From contig JAUHYP010000004.1 of assembly GCA_030426265.1 (NCBI GenBank), forward strand, positions 62,001 through 126,000: 64,000 bases of DNA. Direction: 5' to 3'. A program made the position numbers and the translations under genes. Shown here piece after piece: positions 26,717 through 35,849 of this stretch. The notes under the pieces were generated by a model. That model did not search any database and was not told the DNA's origin. It saw only the letters and a list, made by a program, of their open reading frames with translations. Source of the stretch: Gammaproteobacteria bacterium (GTDB lineage: Bacteria > Pseudomonadota > Gammaproteobacteria > Xanthomonadales > SZUA-36). Each line of letters opens with the position of its first letter. The stretch's first letter is position 1.

Positions 26717-27820
26717 ATGTTTCGAGCGAAACAGCGGCGCACCGCCCTCGCGGTGGCCGCCGGGTTCGCCGCGATCGTCCTGGCCCCGACGACCTGCTCG
26801 GGGGACGGGTTAGCGGGGGGAATCTGGGGGAACTATGCCTACCCGTTCAGTGCGGAGGATCCGGGCTGGGGAGAGGTGGGTGATGGCGCGCTGGTCATCT
26901 ACTGGGACCGGGTCTGGGATACCGGATCCGCGGCCTGGACCACTTCGGCCGAGGCACGTTTCGGGCCCGGCGGATTCACCGACCCCAAGAACAATTTCAC
27001 CGGCGCCTATGCCACGGTGCACAAGGCCTGGGTGGCCTGGTCGCCGGACGATCGGTTCCGTCTGACCCTCGGCAAGAGCCAGGTTCCCTTCGGCTGGAAG
27101 ACCTACAACTTCTGGCCCGGGGATCTCCACCTCGCGGCGTACGGCGACCAGATGGACCTGGGGCTGAAACTCTCCGGTGAAGCTGGGTCCCTGGGTTACG
27201 ACCTGGCCTGGTTCATCGCCGACGACTTCGGCTCGCGCAGTACCGACACCGTCGATGACAACGCCCACTGGGGCAGCTCCCGCACCTACCGGAAGGTCGA
27301 TACCGCGGTCGCCCAGTTCCGCTGGCGCCCGACCGAGGCGCTCAGTTTCGGACTCGCGCACCAGGCTGGAAAGCTCGAAGACCTCACTGGCGCATCGCCA
27401 CGACCGACCGACGGCGACCATCACGCCAGCGTCGCTTTTCTCGAGTACGAGGCGGACCTTTGGTTCGCCCGCCTTTCCCTGATCGACGCCGATCGACAGC
27501 TGCCCGCCGTGACAGGTGGCCTGGGGCCGGCACCGCGATCTGCCGGCAGCCGCCGCGCGGCCTTCGAGATCGGCAGAACCATCGGCCGCTGGACCCTGTA
27601 CCTGGACGCGACCGCGGCGCGGCCGGAGCGCGTTGATACGCCCGGGGATGACGCCACCGGGAAAACCGTCACGGCCTGGGCGCCCGGTGCGCGCTTCGAC
27701 TACGGCCCGGGCTGGCTGTACATCGAGGCCTTGTTCCAGGACGGCGACTTCGACCGGGACGGGCGTATCGTCGAAGGTGATTTCGAGGCGCTGTACATTT
27801 CCGCGGACATCTATTTCTGA
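26717..27820 (+). CDS. Outer-membrane porin-like beta-barrel protein
   Basis: A 367-residue exported protein with a signal peptide (to about residue 30). The rest alternates amphipathic strands such as KAWVAWSPDDRFRLTLGKSQVPFGW, LGYDLAWFIADDF, WTLYLDATAARPE and FDYGPGWLYIEALFQDGDF. It ends with ALYISADIYF, a terminal Phe typical of outer-membrane barrels. It resembles porins of the OprO/OprP type in the KSQVPFGW strand. It lies 36 bases after the hydratase gene and 43 before the BCCT transporter, so it may be the outer-membrane entry for the same substrate. Confidence 0.78.
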   Translation: MFRAKQRRTALAVAAGFAAIVLAPTTCSGDGLAGGIWGNYAYPFSAEDPGWGEVGDGALVIYWDRVWDTGSAAWTTSAEARFGPGGFTDPKNNFTGAYATVHKAWVAWSPDDRFRLTLGKSQVPFGWKTYNFWPGDLHLAAYGDQMDLGLKLSGEAGSLGYDLAWFIADDFGSRSTDTVDDNAHWGSSRTYRKVDTAVAQFRWRPTEALSFGLAHQAGKLEDLTGASPRPTDGDHHASVAFLEYEADLWFARLSLIDADRQLPAVTGGLGPAPRSAGSRRAAFEIGRTIGRWTLYLDATAARPERVDTPGDDATGKTVTAWAPGARFDYGPGWLYIEALFQDGDFDRDGRIVEGDFEALYISADIYF

Positions 27821-27863
27821 CATTGACGACAAAGCCGGCGGTCCCGACCGCCAGGGAGGCGCC

Positions 27864-29909
27864 ATGAACGGCGATGAAAACCACGACGATCCGTCCCCGA
27901 CCGGGGAACCGAACGACGAAGCCGTGAACCCGGGCCCGGAAAAACCGGCCTCCTGGTACCGCATCAACCCGCCTGTGTTCTTCGGCGCAGGCGGGCTGTG
28001 CCTGCTCATCGTGGTCTACGCCATCGCCTTCCAGGAACCCGCCGAAGCGGTGTTCGGCCTCGTGCAGGACTGGGTCGTCGAGAAGGCCGGCTGGTTCTAC
28101 ATCCTGGCGGTCGCGATGTTCCTGCTGTTCGTCATCGCCATCGCCCTGTCCGGCCTTGGCCGCATCAAGCTCGGCCCGGACCACAGCGAGCCCGACTACA
28201 GCTACGGCTCCTGGTTCGCCATGCTGTTTTCCGCCGGGATGGGTATCGGGTTGATGTTCTATGGCGTGGCCGAGCCGGTGATGCACACCCTGGCGCCGCC
28301 GGACGCGGTCGCCGGCTCCGTGAATGCGGCGCGAGAGGCCATGCGCATCACGTTCTTCCACTGGGGCATCCATGCCTGGGCCATCTATGCCGTGGTCGCC
28401 CTATCCCTGGCGTACTTCTCTTTCAGGAAGGGGCTGCCCCTGACCATCCGTTCGTCGCTGTATCCGCTGATCGGGGAACGGATCTACGGGCCGATCGGAC
28501 ATGCCGTCGATATCTTCGCGGTTCTGGGGACGCTGTTCGGTGTCGCCACGTCGCTGGGCCTGGGGGTCATCCAGGTGAACGCGGGCCTCAATTTCCTGCT
28601 CGACGCACCGGTCAGCACAGGACTGCAGGTCGCCCTGATCGCCGGGATCACCGTCCTGGCCACGACCTCCGTCGTGCTGGGGCTGGACGGCGGGATCCGC
28701 AGGGTGTCCGAGCTCAACATCCTGCTGGCTGTCAGCCTGCTGCTCTTCGTCCTGCTGATGGGACCGACCGTGTTCCTGCTCAAGGCCGCGATCCAGAACA
28801 CCGGGTACTACCTGTCCGGTCTGGTCGAGACCACCTTCAACCTCGACGCCTACGAGCCCTCGGGCTGGCTGGGTGGGTGGACCCTGTTCTACTGGGGCTG
28901 GTGGATCGCCTGGTCGCCCTTCGTCGGGATGTTCATCGCGCGGGTCTCACGGGGCCGGACCATCCGCGAATTCGTGATCGGCGTCCTGCTGGTGCCGACC
29001 GGGTTCACCTTCATGTGGATGACTTTTTTCGGTGACACCGCGTTGTACATGATCCTGGAGGAGGGGTTCACGGGACTTGGAGAGGCGGTCCAGAGCGATA
29101 CCTCCGTCGCTTTGTTCCGGTTCCTGGATCACCTGCCCTGGGCGGCCATCACCAGCACCCTGGCGACGCTGCTGGTGGTCACGTTCTTTGTCACTTCGTC
29201 GGACTCCGGATCCCTGGTGGTGGACATGCTCACGGCCGGGGGTGGTGAAGTCGAGTCACCGGTCTGGCAGCGCATCTTCTGGGCGGTCATCGAAGGGGCG
29301 ATCGCGGCGGCCCTGTTGCTGGCGGGCGGCCTACAGGCCCTGCAGACGGCCACCATCGCCTCCGCCCTCCCGTTCTGTGCGGTCATGCTGCTCATGTGCT
29401 GGGGCCTGCTCAGGGCCCTGCGTGACGATGCCAGCCGGCGCATGGCCAGGGAAGCGACGACCCTGCCTCCGCGGGTACCGCACAATCCGGTCAGCTGGCA
29501 GCAGCGCCTGTCGCGCATCGTCGACCATGCCAGTCGCGAGGCGGTGGATCAGTTCATCGAAGGGACGGTCCGCGAGGCCATGGAGCAAGTCGTCGGCGAG
29601 CTTCGCGCCCGGGACCTGCCGGCGAAAACCGAGACCCGCCCGGACGAAGGCCGCTGGATGGTCATCGATTGCGGTGGGGACGACGACTTTTTCTACTCGG
29701 TCCGCCCGCGGCCCTACACACCGCCGAGCTTCACCTTGCGCGACACCACGGCGCGGCGAGGTGAAGCGCTGCGTCACTTCCATGCCGAGGTCTACCTGGC
29801 GGAAGGCGGCCAGGGTTACAGCGTGATGCACTGGACCCAGGAGCAGCTCATTGCCGATATGCTCGACCAGTACGAGAAGTACCTGGCCTACCTGGAATCG
29901 TCGTCCTGA
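27864..29909 (+). CDS. BCCT-family betaine/carnitine/choline-type transporter
   Basis: A 681-residue importer from ATG 27864, after a strong AGGGAGG site; the track ORF starts 116 codons early in another gene. A polar N-terminal tail of about 40 residues precedes 12 membrane helices (about 40-530). The BCCT signature GMGIGLMFYGVAEP is in TM3, and the Trp-rich TM8 region reads YWGWWIAWSPFVGMFIARVSRGRT. The C-terminus, about 540-681, is a soluble domain of the length seen in BetT-like members. These carriers import quaternary ammonium or related compounds, usually with Na+ or H+. The Na+-NQR operon nearby makes Na+ coupling plausible. Confidence 0.93.
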   Translation: MNGDENHDDPSPTGEPNDEAVNPGPEKPASWYRINPPVFFGAGGLCLLIVVYAIAFQEPAEAVFGLVQDWVVEKAGWFYILAVAMFLLFVIAIALSGLGRIKLGPDHSEPDYSYGSWFAMLFSAGMGIGLMFYGVAEPVMHTLAPPDAVAGSVNAAREAMRITFFHWGIHAWAIYAVVALSLAYFSFRKGLPLTIRSSLYPLIGERIYGPIGHAVDIFAVLGTLFGVATSLGLGVIQVNAGLNFLLDAPVSTGLQVALIAGITVLATTSVVLGLDGGIRRVSELNILLAVSLLLFVLLMGPTVFLLKAAIQNTGYYLSGLVETTFNLDAYEPSGWLGGWTLFYWGWWIAWSPFVGMFIARVSRGRTIREFVIGVLLVPTGFTFMWMTFFGDTALYMILEEGFTGLGEAVQSDTSVALFRFLDHLPWAAITSTLATLLVVTFFVTSSDSGSLVVDMLTAGGGEVESPVWQRIFWAVIEGAIAAALLLAGGLQALQTATIASALPFCAVMLLMCWGLLRALRDDASRRMAREATTLPPRVPHNPVSWQQRLSRIVDHASREAVDQFIEGTVREAMEQVVGELRARDLPAKTETRPDEGRWMVIDCGGDDDFFYSVRPRPYTPPSFTLRDTTARRGEALRHFHAEVYLAEGGQGYSVMHWTQEQLIADMLDQYEKYLAYLESSS

Positions 29910-29941
29910 CGGGGCCGGGGCCTGCCGGCGGCGGTGAACGT

Positions 29942-31645
29942 CTACCGGTCGCTGGCCGGTTCGCCTTCCCAGACGACCCTCTGACCGGTGCCCAGCCAGC
30001 CGTCCGCCCCGGCCAGGTAGTGGTCCTCGATGACATTACGGCGGATTTTCAGGGTTGGCGTGAGCATGCCGCTCGCGGTGGTCCAGGGCTCACGGACAAT
30101 GACGATGCAGCCGAGGCGCTCATGGTGGTCTAGGCTGTCGTTGATGTCATCGAGGTGCGCCGCCAACCCGGATTCGAAAGCCTCGCGGGCCGCGTTATCT
30201 CCAGAGGGCAGGGCGCCGGGTGACAGCATCGCCAGGGCGAACGGCTGAGCGAATCCGGGACCGGTCACACAGACCGCTTCCAGTCCCGGGTAGGCGTTCA
30301 GGCGGCTCTCGATCGGCACGGGGGCGATGTACTTGCCCTTGCTGGTCTTGAACAGGTCCTTGGTTCGGCCCGTGATCTTCAGGCGTCCCTGCTTGTCGGT
30401 CTCACCACGGTCTCCGGTGCGGAAGAATCCGTCCTCCGTGAGGTTCGCGGCGGTTTCCTCGGGCATCTTGTAATAGCCGAGCATCTGACCCGGGCTCTTG
30501 ACCAGGATCTCTCCCGTCTCGTCGATCCGGCATTCGACGCCGTTCAGCGGCGTGCCCACGTAGCCGGGGCGCACCTCGCCGATACGCGCGGCATGAGAGG
30601 TGGCGCAGTTCTCCGACATGCCGAAGACTTCCAGCAGTTCGAGGCCCAGATTGCGGTACCAGGTGATGATTTCCGCCGACAGCGGGGCGGCAGCGGTCAG
30701 GCCGACCTTCACGCTGTCGAGGCCCAGTCCCTCGAGGATCTTGCGCTTGACCCGGCTGCCCACGATGGGAATGGCGAACAGCAGTCGTTGTTTCGCCGGC
30801 GGCAGCTTTGCATTTACTGCCTGGTAGAACTTGGTCCAAAGGCGCGGCACCGAGAAGAAACGAGTCGGGCGCGCCCGCCGCAGGTCGTCCACGAAAGTTT
30901 CCAGGGCATCGTTGAAGAACACCTGGAAGCCGAAAATCACCGAGGGAATTTCCACCGCCACGCGCTCGCCGATGTGCGCCAGGGGCAGGTAGGACAGCAT
31001 GCGATCGTGCTCGCCCGGGCCCCACAGGTCCGCGGCGCAACCGGCCGGCGCGACCAGCGAGCGGAAACAGTGCATGACCCCCTTGGGCTGCCCCGTGGTG
31101 CCGGAGGTGTAGATGATGGTCGCGAGATCCTCCATGCCGCGCGTGACGGGTTCATCGAGGGGTTCATTCGAGGCGAGGATGTCCGCCCAATCGGTCCCAC
31201 GCACCGGTGGCGACATCGGCAGGGTGATGAGGGGCAGGTCTTCCGGCAGGGCCTCGTGCAGGGCGTTCCAGTTGTCCGCGACACCGTCCATGCGGCCGAT
31301 GATCAGCAGTCGTACTTCGCTGTGGTTCAGCACGTAGTTGGCGGACTCGGCGCTCTGGGTCGGGTACAGGGGCACGCTGACATGGCCCGCCATCCAGATG
31401 GCGAAGTCGGCAATGATCCAGTGCGCGCTGTTGCGGCCGAGCAGGGCGATGCTGCTGCCTTTCGGCAGGCCCAGTTCCAACAGGTGGCGTGCGCCCCGTA
31501 GCGCCTGGTCGAATACCTCGCCCCAGGTCAGCTCCATCACGCCTTCTCCCGGGATCGGCTGGGTCAGGTAGAGGTCGTCGGGCTTTTTCTGCGCCCACTG
31601 CCGGAGGTGCTCGACCGGCGAGGAAAACTGGATGAACTGGCCCAT
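29942..31645 (-). CDS. AMP-dependent acyl-CoA synthetase/ligase
   Basis: A 567-residue adenylate-forming ligase. The P-loop motif IIYTSGTTGQPKGVMH, the FGMSENCATSH substrate motif and the adenylation motif GFFRTGDRGETDKQGRLKITGRTKDLFKTSKGKYIAP are all present. The overall pattern is that of long-chain FadD/FAA-type ligases of the AMP-forming family. It makes acyl-CoA from a free acid and ATP. It is convergent with the BCCT gene and divergent from a TetR regulator with a promoter in between. That suggests local control by the TetR protein, but no operator is proven. Confidence 0.93.
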   Translation of the reverse strand: MGQFIQFSSPVEHLRQWAQKKPDDLYLTQPIPGEGVMELTWGEVFDQALRGARHLLELGLPKGSSIALLGRNSAHWIIADFAIWMAGHVSVPLYPTQSAESANYVLNHSEVRLLIIGRMDGVADNWNALHEALPEDLPLITLPMSPPVRGTDWADILASNEPLDEPVTRGMEDLATIIYTSGTTGQPKGVMHCFRSLVAPAGCAADLWGPGEHDRMLSYLPLAHIGERVAVEIPSVIFGFQVFFNDALETFVDDLRRARPTRFFSVPRLWTKFYQAVNAKLPPAKQRLLFAIPIVGSRVKRKILEGLGLDSVKVGLTAAAPLSAEIITWYRNLGLELLEVFGMSENCATSHAARIGEVRPGYVGTPLNGVECRIDETGEILVKSPGQMLGYYKMPEETAANLTEDGFFRTGDRGETDKQGRLKITGRTKDLFKTSKGKYIAPVPIESRLNAYPGLEAVCVTGPGFAQPFALAMLSPGALPSGDNAAREAFESGLAAHLDDINDSLDHHERLGCIVIVREPWTTASGMLTPTLKIRRNVIEDHYLAGADGWLGTGQRVVWEGEPASDR

Positions 31646-31702
31646 GTGAGCTCCATTTTATGGGTTTTCTGAAGGCGATCTCATGATAGAAATCTTCCTT
31701 GC

Positions 31703-31731
31703 TTGCTGCAAGTATGTTTCTTCGCTACACT
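31703..31731 (+). promoter_or_regulatory. Candidate sigma-70 promoter for the TetR gene
   Basis: TTGCTG and TACACT are separated by 17 bases in an AT-rich divergent region. They lie upstream of the GTG at 31776. Three of six and four of six consensus bases match. A short inverted repeat CTTGC/GCAAG overlaps the -35 and could be part of an operator; this is weak. Confidence 0.35.
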
Positions 31732-31775
31732 CCTTTCGCCTCATGGCGAGTACCGAATCGGGAGGATCGATCACG

Positions 31776-32405
31776 GTGACGCGTACAAAAAGCAAGGCTC
31801 GGCTCACACAAGTTGAACGCTCAGCACTGTCGGACGACCGGATGTTCGAGGCCTCCGTCAGCCTGATTGCATCCAAGGGTCCGCAGCGGACCACGCTGTC
31901 GGAAATCGGCACGCTCGCCGGCTACAGCCGGGGACTGGCCGCCTACCGCTACGGCACCAAGGACGTCTTCTACAGCGCCCTGATCGGCTACCTGCACGAC
32001 GCCTGGGTGGCCGAACTCGACAAGGCCATTGCCGAGACACAGGGCGCCGAGACCATCATCGCCGCGGTCACGGCCCTGCAGACCTTCTACCGCAGCGAGC
32101 CGGACCACCTGCGCACCCTGTTCAAGCTCTACTACGATTCGATCGACCACGAATCGGTCACCACCCTGAAACTCCAGGAAATCCAGGCCAGCCAGCGCCG
32201 CGAGGCCGCGCGCTGGTACACCGAGTGCGCGGGATTCGACCCGAAACGACACTCGCCGGAAAACTTCGCCGAGCAGTACAGCGCCATGGTCTTCGGCGCC
32301 ATCTACCAGTGGCTGGTCAACCCGGAAAAGATCGACCTCGACGACCTGCTCGAACGCTGCAAGTCCAGCTTGATGCTGATGCTGCCGGAACGCCCGGAGG
32401 CATGA
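31776..32405 (+). CDS. TetR-family transcriptional regulator
   Basis: A 209-residue repressor-type protein. The GTG at 31776 is chosen because GGAGGA lies nine bases upstream and the protein then starts TRTKSKARL. The earlier ATG at 31743 would leave almost no 5' leader after the candidate promoter. The N-terminal helix-turn-helix spans about 25-70: MFEASVSLIASKGPQRTTLSEIGTLAGYSRGLAAYRYGTKDVFYSALI. The C-terminal ligand domain is all-helical. It is divergent from an acyl-CoA synthetase and upstream of the TonB receptor, so either may be its target; acyl-CoA or the receptor substrate could be the inducer. Both are inference. Confidence 0.9.
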   Translation: MTRTKSKARLTQVERSALSDDRMFEASVSLIASKGPQRTTLSEIGTLAGYSRGLAAYRYGTKDVFYSALIGYLHDAWVAELDKAIAETQGAETIIAAVTALQTFYRSEPDHLRTLFKLYYDSIDHESVTTLKLQEIQASQRREAARWYTECAGFDPKRHSPENFAEQYSAMVFGAIYQWLVNPEKIDLDDLLERCKSSLMLMLPERPEA

Positions 32406-32486
32406 GCCGACCGCGCACGACTTTCGAACACCACGCTCACCGCCAGTGGCGGACCCTTGGAACCACCCGTATGGGGAGAACAACAC

Positions 32487-33497
32487 TTGAATCACTCAAA
32501 GAAGTGGGCACTGTCGCTGGCCATCGGCCTGGCCTGTGGATCAATGATGACCGTCACCCGGGCGCAGGCCCAGGATTCCGATGAGTCCGACGCCGATTCC
32601 GGGCGGATCCTCGAGGAAGTCATCGTCACGGCGCAGCGCCGCGAGCAGTCGGCCAACGAGGTCGGCATGGACATCCAGACCTACAGCGGCGATGTGCTGC
32701 AGACACTCAATGTCACCAACGTCGAAGACCTCAACGCGCTGATCCCGAGTTTCACGGTCGCGCAGAGCTACCAGGGTGTCCCGACCTATACCCTGCGCGG
32801 CATCGGCTTCAACACCATCAACATCTCGGCCAAGTCCACCGTCGGTACCTACGTCGACGAAGTGGCCTATCCCTACCCGGCGCTGAATGCCGGTCCGGTG
32901 TTCGACCTGCAGCGGGTGGAAGTGCTCAAGGGACCGCAAGGCACGCTGTTCGGCCGCAACACCACCGCCGGCCTGATCAACTTCGTGACCAACAAGCCGA
33001 CGGAAGAATTCGAGGCCATGGTGAGCGGCGAGGTGGGCAATTACGACACCTTCAACTTCGAGGGCTTCATGAGCGGCCCGGTGGGCGACAGCCTGGGTTG
33101 GCGCCTGGCCGTGCGCAGCGAAAACAGCGGTGAAGGCTGGCAGAAATCCAACACGCGGGGCGAGAAACTCGGCGAGATCGACCGCCAGGGCCTGCGCCTG
33201 TCCCTGGCCTGGGAGCCCAGCGACCGCCTGCACCTCGACGTTTCCTGGAACTGGTGGAGCAACGAGAGCGACATGCGCGCCGCGCAGGCCATCGGGTTCA
33301 CGCCGTCCACCGCCCCCGGTTCACCGAACAGTGTCTTCAACGTGCCCGGCCTGATCGACTACGTGGCCAACAATCAGCCGACCGCGGCGGACCAGGCGGA
33401 CTGGGCGCCCGCGTCCGTCCGCAGCCAGGACGTTGGCACCGGCCTCGGCCTGCCTTCGAACTACCTGCGTAAGGCGCAGCCCGCCAGGACGTCCTGA
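32487..33497 (+). pseudogene. TonB-dependent receptor, truncated after plug and first barrel strands
   Basis: Start at TTG 32487, with GGGGAGAA upstream. This gives the signal peptide NHSKKWALSLAIGLACGSMMTVTRAQA and then the TonB box-like EEVIVTAQRREQS. The plug domain is intact: DLNALIPSFTV, YTLRGIGFN, VEVLKGPQGTLFGRNTTAGLINFVTNKPT. Barrel strands begin (VSGEVGNYDTFNFEG, GWRLAVRSENSG) but the frame ends at about residue 336, where full receptors are usually 700-800 residues. The expected C-terminal Phe is missing. Only 57 bases separate it from the convergent M23 gene, so the rest of the barrel has been lost by deletion rather than frameshift. It is unlikely to be a working transporter. Confidence 0.75.
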
Positions 33498-33554
33498 GCG
33501 GCCCCGTTGGCCGTGAAACGGCAGCCGTGAGGCCCAGGCACCCATTCCGCGCTC

Positions 33555-35033
33555 TCAGGGCAGGGGCAGGCTCGCTGCATCGCAGACATGGGGTGGCACC
33601 CCGATGACCCGCATCAACTCCACGGCGTGATCCACGGGCAGTCCGGTCGTACGCTCCGCCAACTGCAGGTCGACCCACACCGTGTTGCAGTCCTCGAACA
33701 GCAGTTCGACCTGGCCGGTGACCTGGTACTGGGCCGGGTCATCGAAATCGATCGGGGCCAGGTCCGTGAAGTTGCCGCCGGCCGTCTGCGCCAGGTCGAT
33801 CTGCATGGGCTCGTCGGCGCGCCAGCGCTCGAAATCGCGATTGCCCACGTAAAAATTGGCGATGCCGTCGTCGTCATAGGTATACAGGGCGACGAACACC
33901 GCCTTGCGGGATGTGTCTTCCTCGGGCCACTCGGAGATCTCGATGTTCAGCCCATGACCCGCGTGTTCCGGCGAATACCACATGCCGTTGTAGCGGTAAT
34001 CGATGGTGTTGTCGCCCGGCTGCCGGCCGATGGTCTGGCCAAAGGCGTAGAACCTCGATCCCCGCTTCTGCAGCCACATGTGGTCCCGATCCGCATCGTA
34101 GGACTGGCGGCCGGGGTGAACCAGATAACCGCTGAGGGCTACGCCGGCAAGGCTCGCGTAGCTCCCGTCACGCAGCAGGGCGAAATGCAGATGCGGCAGG
34201 TTCGAGTGGCCACCCTGGCAGATGGCCTGGTCGTAGGCGCTGGCGTAGATGGCGATGGGGTCGCCGGCCCGGATGTGCTCACCGGTACGCACCGTGACCT
34301 CGTCGAGATGGTAGTAGCGGGTGGCCCAGCCGTTCGGATGCTGGACCTGGACGTAGCAACTCGAATACACGGTCACTTCGCCGTCGTGCGCGGCAGCGAC
34401 GACGTCGCCGGAGGTATCGCTGCCCCAGGACTGAGACCAGGAGGACGCGAAATCGATCGAGGACATGGGGCCGCCATCGTCATTCCCCGTCCAGGTGTGG
34501 GTGCCGTTGAACGACCACCGAAGATCCGAACGGAAGGGCAGGTCCAGTGCGGGCGGCAGATCGGCGATGTCGTTCTGGACGCGCCAGGGTCCGGCCCCCG
34601 CCATGTCGGCCCGGGCGGCCGAAAGCGCGGCCTCCAGCAACGGCGGGGAAAGCGGCAGGGAACCCCGGAGGGCGTCAGCCAGGGATTCGGTGACGGCGAA
34701 GTCGTTCACCGGGCGTTCCCGGTGTTCCGAGGCGATGGCGCCCAGGTCCCGCGCCAGCGTCCGGATCGACACGGAATCCGTTGTCGCCGTGGACTCCACA
34801 AGGCGGGCCAGCAGCAGCGGGTTGACGTTGTAGTAGCCCGACCAGTGGCTGATGAGTTCCGCCTGGTCCGCCAAGGCGGGCAGGGTGCGTTGCACGTGGG
34901 AAATGGTGTCGAAGCCGCTGAAGCGGCTGTCCATCCACAATGGCAGCGCGCCGGCGGACGCCGCCAGGGCGGTGGCATGGATGCCGCCCGCCACCAGCAG
35001 GATCAGCGCCTTCAACGGCCAGCCCATTCGCAT
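33555..35033 (-). CDS. Secreted M23-family metallopeptidase with C-terminal G[HED]G domain
   Basis: A 492-residue exported protein (signal peptide to about residue 25). Residues 30-180 form a helical prodomain-like region. The catalytic domain, about 180-340, has GTHTWTGNDDG and SIDFASSW near the start, YSSCYVQVQHPNGWATRYYHLDEV, and the distal HLHF motif. That gives the His/Asp and HxH zinc ligands of M23 (LasA/beta-lytic-like) peptidases. The C-terminal part, about 345-485, is the shared secreted domain (GMWYSPEHAGHGLNIEI, late VELLFEDC). It probably cuts peptidoglycan cross-links or elastin-like glycine-rich peptides outside the cell. Confidence 0.88.
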   Translation of the reverse strand: MRMGWPLKALILLVAGGIHATALAASAGALPLWMDSRFSGFDTISHVQRTLPALADQAELISHWSGYYNVNPLLLARLVESTATTDSVSIRTLARDLGAIASEHRERPVNDFAVTESLADALRGSLPLSPPLLEAALSAARADMAGAGPWRVQNDIADLPPALDLPFRSDLRWSFNGTHTWTGNDDGGPMSSIDFASSWSQSWGSDTSGDVVAAAHDGEVTVYSSCYVQVQHPNGWATRYYHLDEVTVRTGEHIRAGDPIAIYASAYDQAICQGGHSNLPHLHFALLRDGSYASLAGVALSGYLVHPGRQSYDADRDHMWLQKRGSRFYAFGQTIGRQPGDNTIDYRYNGMWYSPEHAGHGLNIEISEWPEEDTSRKAVFVALYTYDDDGIANFYVGNRDFERWRADEPMQIDLAQTAGGNFTDLAPIDFDDPAQYQVTGQVELLFEDCNTVWVDLQLAERTTGLPVDHAVELMRVIGVPPHVCDAASLPLP

Positions 35034-35037
35034 GTGA

Positions 35038-35226
35038 TCAGGCCTGGATCATTTTCAGGGGAATCAGGCCGAGCGCCAGCAGGCTGGCAGCCGCCAGCAG
35101 GCCAAAGATCCAGAGCCTCGTTTTCGAGTCCCCGGCAACCCAGGACTTGCGGAAGTTGTGGCCGGCCACCACCGCCACGATGACCAGCAGCACACCGACC
35201 CAGGGCGCGAGCGTCAGATTCTGCAA
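35038..35226 (-). CDS. Small membrane protein (62 aa), TTG start
   Basis: The end of the 238-residue track ORF reads as a separate 62-residue membrane protein. A TTG at 35226 follows AAGGA about ten bases upstream. It has two helices (LAPWVGVLLVIVAVVAGHNF and TRLWIFGLLAAASLLALGLIPL) joined by a short polar loop. The rest of the track ORF is antisense to the CBS gene and is not real. The stop lies four bases before the ATG of the M23 peptidase, so the two may be co-translated. Function unknown. Confidence 0.5.
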   Translation of the reverse strand: MQNLTLAPWVGVLLVIVAVVAGHNFRKSWVAGDSKTRLWIFGLLAAASLLALGLIPLKMIQA

Positions 35227-35289
35227 CTCTGTAGTATCCTTGCCGGAAAGAATTCCAGAAAGTTTAACTGGTTGAGAGAGGATATAACG

Positions 35290-35814
35290 ATGGCTCCCAC
35301 ATCCTACCAGCCGCCGACCCGCGGAGACTGGGATTCCAGGGCGACCTACAGCCAGACGGCCGAATCCACGCTCAGGATCCACCAGACGCCGGTTTCCAAG
35401 GTGCTGGCCGGCAAGAGCGGCGAGATCTGCACGATCGGCCCTGACCAGACCATCCTGGATGCGGTGCAGATCATGCGCGACAAGCGCATCGGCGCACTGC
35501 TGGTCACCAACGAGAACGGCGACCTGCTCGGCGTGCTGTCCGAGCGCGACATCGTAAGGAAGATGGCGGACATCCCCGGCCGCACCCTGGCGCAGAAGGT
35601 CAGCGCCTTGATGGCCGTGGACTACGTGAGCTGCAGCCCGGAGGACAACCTCGTCATGGTGTTGCAGACGATGACCGACAAGCGGACCCGGCACATGCCC
35701 GTCATGGAAGGGGGGCGGCTGACCGGCATCATCACCATCGGTGACGTGGTGCACTTCCGCCTGAAGGAACTCGAGTACGACATGCTGAAAATGAAGCAGA
35801 TGATCGTCGGGTAA
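35290..35814 (+). CDS. Protein with two CBS domains
   Basis: A 174-residue protein from ATG 35290, after GAGAGGA; the track start at 35158 is upstream of this. It has two CBS domains: about 30-90 (SKVLAGKSGEICTIGPDQTILDAVQIMRDKRIGALLVTNENGDLLGVLSERDIVRKM) and about 100-165 (VSALMAVDYVSCSPEDNLVMVLQTMTDKRTRHMPVMEGGRLTGIITIGDVVHFRLKE). CBS pairs bind adenine nucleotides and regulate partners. No fused catalytic domain is present, so its partner is unknown. It is convergent with nqrF across two short hairpins. Confidence 0.88.
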   Translation: MAPTSYQPPTRGDWDSRATYSQTAESTLRIHQTPVSKVLAGKSGEICTIGPDQTILDAVQIMRDKRIGALLVTNENGDLLGVLSERDIVRKMADIPGRTLAQKVSALMAVDYVSCSPEDNLVMVLQTMTDKRTRHMPVMEGGRLTGIITIGDVVHFRLKELEYDMLKMKQMIVG

Positions 35815-35849
35815 GACCCCGGCGATCGTCCAGGCTGCGTTCCTTTCCT

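Noticed and set aside
33588-35183. 531-codon plus-strand ORF
   Set aside because: Antisense to the M23 peptidase gene, with no domain features.
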